10,338 nt of DNA from Acidobacteriota bacterium (lineage in GTDB: Bacteria; Acidobacteriota; Thermoanaerobaculia; Multivoradales; SZUA-115): assembly GCA_003231035.1 (NCBI GenBank), contig QIHU01000487.1:1-10338 (forward strand), in the 5' to 3' direction. A program made the position numbers and the translations under genes. The notes below the pieces were generated by a model, which worked only from the letters and a program-made list of their open reading frames with translations, did no database searches and was not told where the DNA came from. How positions within the stretch are numbered: position 1 is the first letter of the stretch; each line of letters begins with the position of its first letter. This document shows, one piece after another, positions 8,058 through 10,338 of the stretch.

Positions 8058-8256
8058 GACTCAAAGTCCGCATGGCCTTGTGGTCGAAGTCTTCGCGAAG
8101 GTGGACGCGGCCGGCGAGCTCGGTCAGGTCTTTCTTGCGTCGAACGCGGATCAACTCTTGAAGAGCTAAGTCGATGAGTTCTCGCTTGGTTCTCGCACCC
8201 GTGAGGGAGAAGGCTTCTTCGACCAGCTTGTTGTTCAAGACCACATTGGTTCTCAT
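8044..8256 (-). CDS. vapB: VapB-type antitoxin (module 1)
   Basis: This 70-residue protein is the antitoxin paired with the PIN toxin downstream. The N-terminus MRTNVVLNNKLVEEAFSLTG, followed by TKRELIDLALQELI, is the DNA-binding ribbon-helix-helix pattern of the VapB/DUF2191 family; the charged C-terminal tail should wrap the toxin. A longer upstream frame exists, but I chose the ATG at 8256 because it starts the conserved domain and has a GAGGAG ribosome binding site (8263-8268) six bases upstream. A palindrome just upstream (8273-8299) is the likely site of autorepression. The gene appears intact. Confidence 0.9.
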   Translation of the reverse strand: MRTNVVLNNKLVEEAFSLTGARTKRELIDLALQELIRVRRKKDLTELAGRVHLREDFDHKAMRTLSRDSG

Positions 8257-8272
8257 GTCTGTCTCCTCGGAT

Positions 8273-8299
8273 GGTGTACGGCAGTGTGTATTGTACACC
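8273..8299 (-). promoter_or_regulatory. Operator/promoter of vapBC module 1
   Basis: Perfect 7-base inverted repeats GGTGTAC (8273-8279) and GTACACC (8293-8299) flank 13 bases and lie 17-43 bases upstream of the vapB ATG. A -10-like TACAAT (minus strand, 8290-8295) overlaps the upstream arm; no convincing -35 is seen. Autorepression by VapB or VapBC at such palindromes is known in the family. The upstream side of this promoter abuts the antiporter remnant starting at about 8303. Confidence 0.55.
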
Positions 8300-8302
8300 T
8301 TT

Positions 8303-8627
8303 CGTTCCGTTGGTCTGGAGTGCCGATTTGCTAGTCGGACCCGCCACCACCCTCGCGAGAGCGACATCGTGCTGGGCAACGTCGTCGGCTCGAACATCTT
8401 CAACGTCCTGCGCGTCCTTGGAGTTACCTCGCTGGTTCAACCGATCGCGGGAGACCCTGCCGCCGTCAGCATCGACCTCTGGGTCGGCCTCGCCCTTAGC
8501 GTAGCCTTATCCCATGCTCCTCGTCGGCCGCCGGCTCTATCTTGGGCGGGTGGAGGGGGTGTTGTTGCTCGCGGGGTATGGGATGTATGTCGGTTGGTTG
8601 TTTCGGTAGGTCGCTCGGGGACCGGCA
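8303..8627 (+). pseudogene. Degenerate second copy of the antiporter 3' half
   Basis: This stretch aligns to residues about 179-312 of the intact antiporter gene plus roughly 18 bases after its stop. Identity is about 85% by eye over 8361-8500. It starts with LLVGPATTLARA (compare LLVGSATTLARA) and later reads DIVLGNVVGSNIFNVL. It cannot be expressed as an antiporter. It lacks the 5' half and repeat 1, has lost 103 bases (positions matching about 7218-7320 of the intact gene) at a GCGA microhomology, which shifts the frame, and has a further 2-base loss near 8510. The stop and tail (TAGGTCGCTCGGG) are shared with the intact copy; likeness ends near 8627, where the truncated PIN toxin begins. 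It may be an old tandem duplicate or a fragment of a transferred homologue; the divergence rules out a recent duplication. Confidence 0.85.
8323..8341 (+). repeat. Right member of the direct repeat flanking vapBC module 1
   Basis: The sequence CCGATTTGCTAGTCGGACC matches 7608-7626 with two mismatches. It lies 715 bases further right, on the other side of vapBC module 1. Here it is clearly part of the antiporter remnant, encoding the LLVG segment. Confidence 0.45.
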
Positions 8628-8739
8628 GGGGCTTGCTGGGCTCCGTGCTTTTGAGAACTCTTTGTTGCGCGGCGGAGAGGTCGGAGGTTGAACCGTTGGC
8701 CCAGGAGACGAGAATGTGTGTATCGAGGAGATGGCTCAC
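8622..8739 (-). pseudogene. Truncated PIN-domain toxin (module 2), broken by the antiporter fragment
   Basis: The start MSHLLDTHILVSW, with catalytic Asp6, then LSAAQQRVLK, is the N-terminus of a VapC-family PIN toxin of about 130 residues. After residue 38-40 the frame runs into the reverse complement of the antiporter tail (PERPTETT, also found antisense behind the intact antiporter) and stops at 8437. The remaining PIN acidic residues are lost, so no nuclease activity is expected. The ATG overlaps the antitoxin stop by 4 bases (8736-8739), as in an intact operon. In homologues the next segment would be a beta strand like LLVSDIS, so the break falls just before the second strand. Confidence 0.8.
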
Positions 8740-8993
8740 GGCTCAGATTTGCCTCGCTCGGCATCCCAGGCGTCAGGTGGTAGTGGCGGGTTGATGATGT
8801 CGCCCAGAATCTCGACCGTGCCCTTCAACGCCTGTTGGGGATACAGATTGCCTTCTCCTGGCTCGACAGCGGGGAAGACCGTGGCGACTGGTCTTCCACG
8901 CTTAGTCACGATGATTCCTTCGCCGCTGCTCGCGACATCGTCTAGAAGGTGCAGGCATTTCGCTTTGAATTCGGTAGCGCTGATCGTTCTCAT
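8736..8993 (-). CDS. Phd/YefM-family antitoxin (module 2, toxin partner broken)
   Basis: This 85-residue protein begins MRTISATEFKAKCLHLLDDV and continues with GEGIIVTKRGRPVATVFP, the N-terminal DNA-binding and dimerisation domain of the Phd/YefM family. The C-terminal tail (from about residue 50, with LGDIINPPLPPDAWDAE) would be the toxin-binding part. The gene looks intact although its PIN toxin is truncated, so it is an orphan antitoxin. It could survive as an autorepressor or as an anti-toxin against a related toxin elsewhere, but that is inference. The ATG at 8993 has no Shine-Dalgarno; it abuts a large palindrome and probable promoter placing transcription initiation at the ATG. Confidence 0.88.
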   Translation of the reverse strand: MRTISATEFKAKCLHLLDDVASSGEGIIVTKRGRPVATVFPAVEPGEGNLYPQQALKGTVEILGDIINPPLPPDAWDAERGKSEP

Positions 8994-9028
8994 ATGACCA
9001 GTCTAGAGGACTGGTCATATCGTGGCAA
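8992..9028 (-). promoter_or_regulatory. Promoter and palindromic operator of module 2, probably leaderless
   Basis: A perfect 12-base inverted repeat with arms ATATGACCAGTC (8992-9003) and its complement (9009-9020) surrounds 5 bases and reaches into the antitoxin start codon. On the minus strand a -35 TTGCCA (9023-9028, 5 of 6 to consensus) and a -10 TAGACT (9000-9005, 4 of 6) are spaced by 17 bases, with the -10 inside the palindrome. Six bases separate the -10 from the ATG, so the predicted transcript starts at its A. Repressor binding would block the -10. Confidence 0.6.
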
Positions 9029-9127
9029 ACTTTCGAAGTGACACTCTGCGGAGCTGGAAGCTGTCGGGACGGTGGGAGCTTCGTGGGACGAGGTTGGGGA
9101 CGGACTCGAGATCGTCGCCAGCGGATC

Positions 9128-9535
9128 TCAGTCGGTCCAGTCTTCGATCCGCAGGCCCTTGATGCGCGCCAAATGTTTCGTGTTGTTGGTGACCAGACAG
9201 TGGCCTTCGGCCGTGGCGTGGGCCGCGATAGCGATGTCGAAGTCTTCGATCAGGTTGCCATTGCGTTGGAGGAGTGCTTTGATCTCAGCGAAACTTTGGC
9301 TGACTTCGTCGGTCCAACTTGCCGAGCGCAACTCTTGAGCGAGGACAGCCCAACGGTGCTCTAACGTGGCTTTTCGCCGGCTCCTCCGCATCAGTGCCAG
9401 CCCAAAGGCGATCTCGGCCCGTACGGGTTGCGGCAGGGCGACATTCTGACTAGAGCATTCTCTGAGCTTGGCGAGTGCCGCGGCGTTTCCCCGCATCAGT
9501 TCCGAGACGATGTTGGTGTCGAGGATGTACCTCAT
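9128..9535 (-). CDS. PIN-domain toxin, VapC/FitB-like (module 3)
   Basis: This 135-residue PIN-domain RNase belongs to the FitB-like branch of VapC toxins. The pattern is complete: Asp6 in MRYILDTNIVSELM, Glu41 in PVRAEIAFG, Asp98 and Asp100 in LIEDFDIAIAAHA, and the C-terminal LVTNNTKHLARIKGLRIEDW strand-helix-strand unit. The length is normal and there is no frame damage, so it should be active. It overlaps the upstream antitoxin gene by 4 bases (9532-9535, ATGA), giving coupled translation. It is not closely similar to the module 1 toxin, so the two modules arrived independently rather than by duplication. The 107 bases between its stop and the module 2 promoter region hold no gene. Confidence 0.9.
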   Translation of the reverse strand: MRYILDTNIVSELMRGNAAALAKLRECSSQNVALPQPVRAEIAFGLALMRRSRRKATLEHRWAVLAQELRSASWTDEVSQSFAEIKALLQRNGNLIEDFDIAIAAHATAEGHCLVTNNTKHLARIKGLRIEDWTD

Positions 9536-9774
9536 AGCTTCGGAGCACTCTTGCTGCGTCGATGGCGCTGGATGATGTTCAACAACTTATCCTCCCCCGC
9601 GAGAGGAGTGAAGTTGTCGAGCTCCGTCAAGAAAACCGGAGACCAGTCCATCTGCTCTTGGGTCGTTCTTTCCAATGCTTGCCGGATAAACCGGTTGCGG
9701 CTTAGCTTCAGGCTACGGGCACACTGGTCTACCCGTTCGAGGAGGATGGGCGGTAGGTGGACGGTGGTGGGCAT
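9532..9774 (-). CDS. Ribbon-helix-helix antitoxin (module 3)
   Basis: This 80-residue protein starts MPTTVHLPPILLERVDQCAR and continues LKLSRNRFIRQALERT, a ribbon-helix-helix (CopG/Arc-type) DNA-binding domain over residues 1-40. The rest (WSPVFLTELDNFTPLAG and a basic end) should bind the PIN toxin encoded immediately downstream. Partnership is supported by the 4-base overlap. The ATG at 9774 is chosen because the RHH strand begins there; there is no Shine-Dalgarno, and the probable promoter predicts a transcript beginning at the ATG. The function is inferred from fold pattern and position. Confidence 0.85.
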   Translation of the reverse strand: MPTTVHLPPILLERVDQCARSLKLSRNRFIRQALERTTQEQMDWSPVFLTELDNFTPLAGEDKLLNIIQRHRRSKSAPKL

Positions 9775-9780
9775 AGGCTG

Positions 9781-9809
9781 ACTATATTGAGAATATATTT
9801 ATTCTGCAA
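9781..9809 (-). promoter_or_regulatory. Promoter and nested AT-rich operator of module 3, probably leaderless
   Basis: On the minus strand TTGCAG (9804-9809, 3 of 6) and TATAGT (9781-9786, 5 of 6) are 17 bases apart, and exactly six bases separate the -10 from the antitoxin ATG. Two overlapping palindromes cover the spacer: TATATT-GAG-AATATA (9783-9797) and AGAATA-TATT-TATTCT (9790-9805). This is the only strongly AT-rich spot in the area, and it fits an RHH autorepressor site. It overlaps the stop codon of the upstream short frame (9799-9801). Confidence 0.6.
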
Positions 9810-10011
9810 GGTCTGGTGTGCTCTGCGCCGGAATGACCCATCTTGAACTCGTCAGCCTAGCGACGCGGCCTGTTGCTTGTCGGGGTTTGCTAAGTGGAAG
9901 GCCGGCTCGTTCGGGCTGGTCCCGAGCTAGCTCGGCGACGGTCATGTCGGCCGCGGGAAGCTGCTCCAAAGAGAGGATGATCTGGGCTGAGTCCTCGTGG
10001 ATGAAACTCAC
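9799..10011 (-). pseudogene. Short frame after the AbiEi-like gene, possible remnant of an AbiEii-type toxin
   Basis: A 70-codon frame starts with GTG at 10011 and overlaps the preceding stop by 4 bases (GTGA), the layout expected of a translationally coupled TA partner. Its first residues, SFIHED, resemble the IHDDPEF-like opening of nucleotidyltransferase (AbiEii) toxins, but the rest does not: there is no EKDYW or GGTSL segment and the frame ends at 70 residues rather than about 250 or more. I therefore think the toxin has been deleted and replaced by unrelated sequence. An alternative is a genuine small protein of unknown function. The toxin link is weak and rests on seven residues plus position. 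Confidence 0.3.
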
Positions 10012-10338
10012 GGTGCCCAGCTGGCCGTGCGAACAGCGCGCTCCACAAGGGCTTGCGTAGCCTTGGTGCCGTACCCCTCAGCCATCTTGCGAAGAAGATC
10101 CCGGTCCCAACGTCCTTCGGCCAGTGTTGCTACAAGGCCTCGCTCTAGGACGGCGAGCGAGGCGCCGGCCATGCCGTGGTGTTGCAGCAAGTCGATCACG
10201 AAGTACTCCGGTGTTGGCTCTTCCGGGAACAGTGTCCGCCGCAGCAGGTACCGACGTCCGTCGAAGGTGAATTCACCGGTTCGCTTGGTGTTGTAGACCA
10301 GGGTCGTGGCAAACATCGCCTCTGACCCCAAACCGAGC
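10008..10338 (-). CDS. C-terminal part of a probable AbiEi-like (DUF6088-type) antitoxin, cut by the window edge
   Basis: The frame is open to the right edge, so the true start is outside; a TTG at 10331 and an ATG at 10316 are only internal candidates. The visible 109 or so residues include a basic beta-rich segment (VYNTKRTGEFTFDGRRYLLRR), then EYFVIDLLQHHG, and a C-terminal helix pair (LRKMAEGYGTKATQALVERAV). This resembles the C-terminal domain of AbiEi/DUF6088 antitoxins of type IV TA systems, in which a winged helix would lie upstream. The stop overlaps the GTG of the next short frame by 4 bases, again as in AbiE operons. The family call is from memory of the pattern and is tentative; a plain hypothetical protein is the safe alternative. 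Confidence 0.45.
   Translation of the reverse strand, partial: LGLGSEAMFATTLVYNTKRTGEFTFDGRRYLLRRTLFPEEPTPEYFVIDLLQHHGMAGASLAVLERGLVATLAEGRWDRDLLRKMAEGYGTKATQALVERAVRTASWAP

Noticed and set aside
8174..8794. A 206-codon plus-strand open frame that contains antiporter-like sequence.
   Set aside because: Only its middle matches the antiporter; the ends are antisense to the vapB and PIN toxin genes. It is a chance frame through a pseudogene.
9057..9082. GAAGCT...AGCTTC inverted repeat downstream of the module 3 toxin as a terminator.
   Set aside because: Only 6-base arms with a 14-base loop and no T-run; likely chance.
7572..9127. Superintegron-like cassette array, suggested by co-oriented TA modules in tandem.
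   Set aside because: Gaps between modules show no convincing attC core pairs (GTTRRRY with RYYYAAC), and the gap before module 3 is only 24 bases, too short for an attC site.
9815..9845. Possible dispersed intergenic repeat, from the GTCATTCCGGCG-like segment at the end of the short frame (minus strand).
   Set aside because: Only a partial resemblance to common bacterial repeats and just one copy in the window; a genome-wide search would be needed.
1..10338. CRISPR arrays, tRNA or rRNA genes, transposases, integrases, prophage genes.
   Set aside because: No spaced repeats, tRNA-like cloverleaf or rRNA sequence, and no transposase or integrase motifs were recognised on either strand.

Overview
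The window is GC-rich bacterial DNA in two unlike halves. The left two thirds (1-6342, minus strand) is a compact respiratory operon for alternative complex III (ACIII, quinol:electron acceptor oxidoreductase), read actA-actB-actC-actD-actE from right to left. It runs off the left edge inside actE. Neighbouring genes overlap or lie within 5 bases. The gene set, the lipoprotein signals on ActB and ActE and the GC content fit an aerobic, Gram-negative-type bacterium. Acidobacteriota or a related environmental phylum is my guess from the style of ActB and ActE, but the window alone does not prove it. ActA (pentaheme), ActB (molybdopterin-like domain fused to an Fe-S domain), ActC (NrfD-like quinol-binding membrane subunit), ActD (DUF3341) and ActE (monoheme lipoprotein) would act together to oxidise quinol and pass electrons to cytochrome c or directly to an oxidase. 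actF and oxidase genes would be expected just left of the window.

A divergent spacer of about 290 bases (6343-6632) separates the operon from a plus-strand Ca2+/Na+ antiporter of the YrbG/CaxA family (6633-7571). The spacer holds a perfect CRP-type palindrome (TGTGA-N6-TCACA) on the upstream side of the act operon.

The right part (about 7572-10338) is a cluster of toxin-antitoxin (TA) modules, all on the minus strand, some intact and some decayed. Right to left these are: an AbiEi-like antitoxin running off the right edge with a short, probably truncated partner; an intact ribbon-helix-helix/PIN pair (module 3); a Phd/YefM-type antitoxin whose PIN toxin is cut off after about 38 residues (module 2); and an intact VapBC (module 1). 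Module 2's toxin is cut at the junction with a degenerate second copy of the antiporter 3' half (8303-8627). Module 1 sits between the intact antiporter and that broken copy, and is flanked by short imperfect direct repeats that look derived from the antiporter gene. The antitoxin promoters of modules 2 and 3 share one layout: palindromic operators, a 17-base spacer, and a -10 box placed so that transcription should start at the A of the ATG, giving leaderless mRNA. Module 1 has an ordinary ribosome binding site.

I see no wholly new system. The points most worth checking are the CRP-type site on the ACIII operon, the rearrangement that joined an antiporter fragment to a PIN toxin, and the leaderless, palindrome-covered antitoxin starts.
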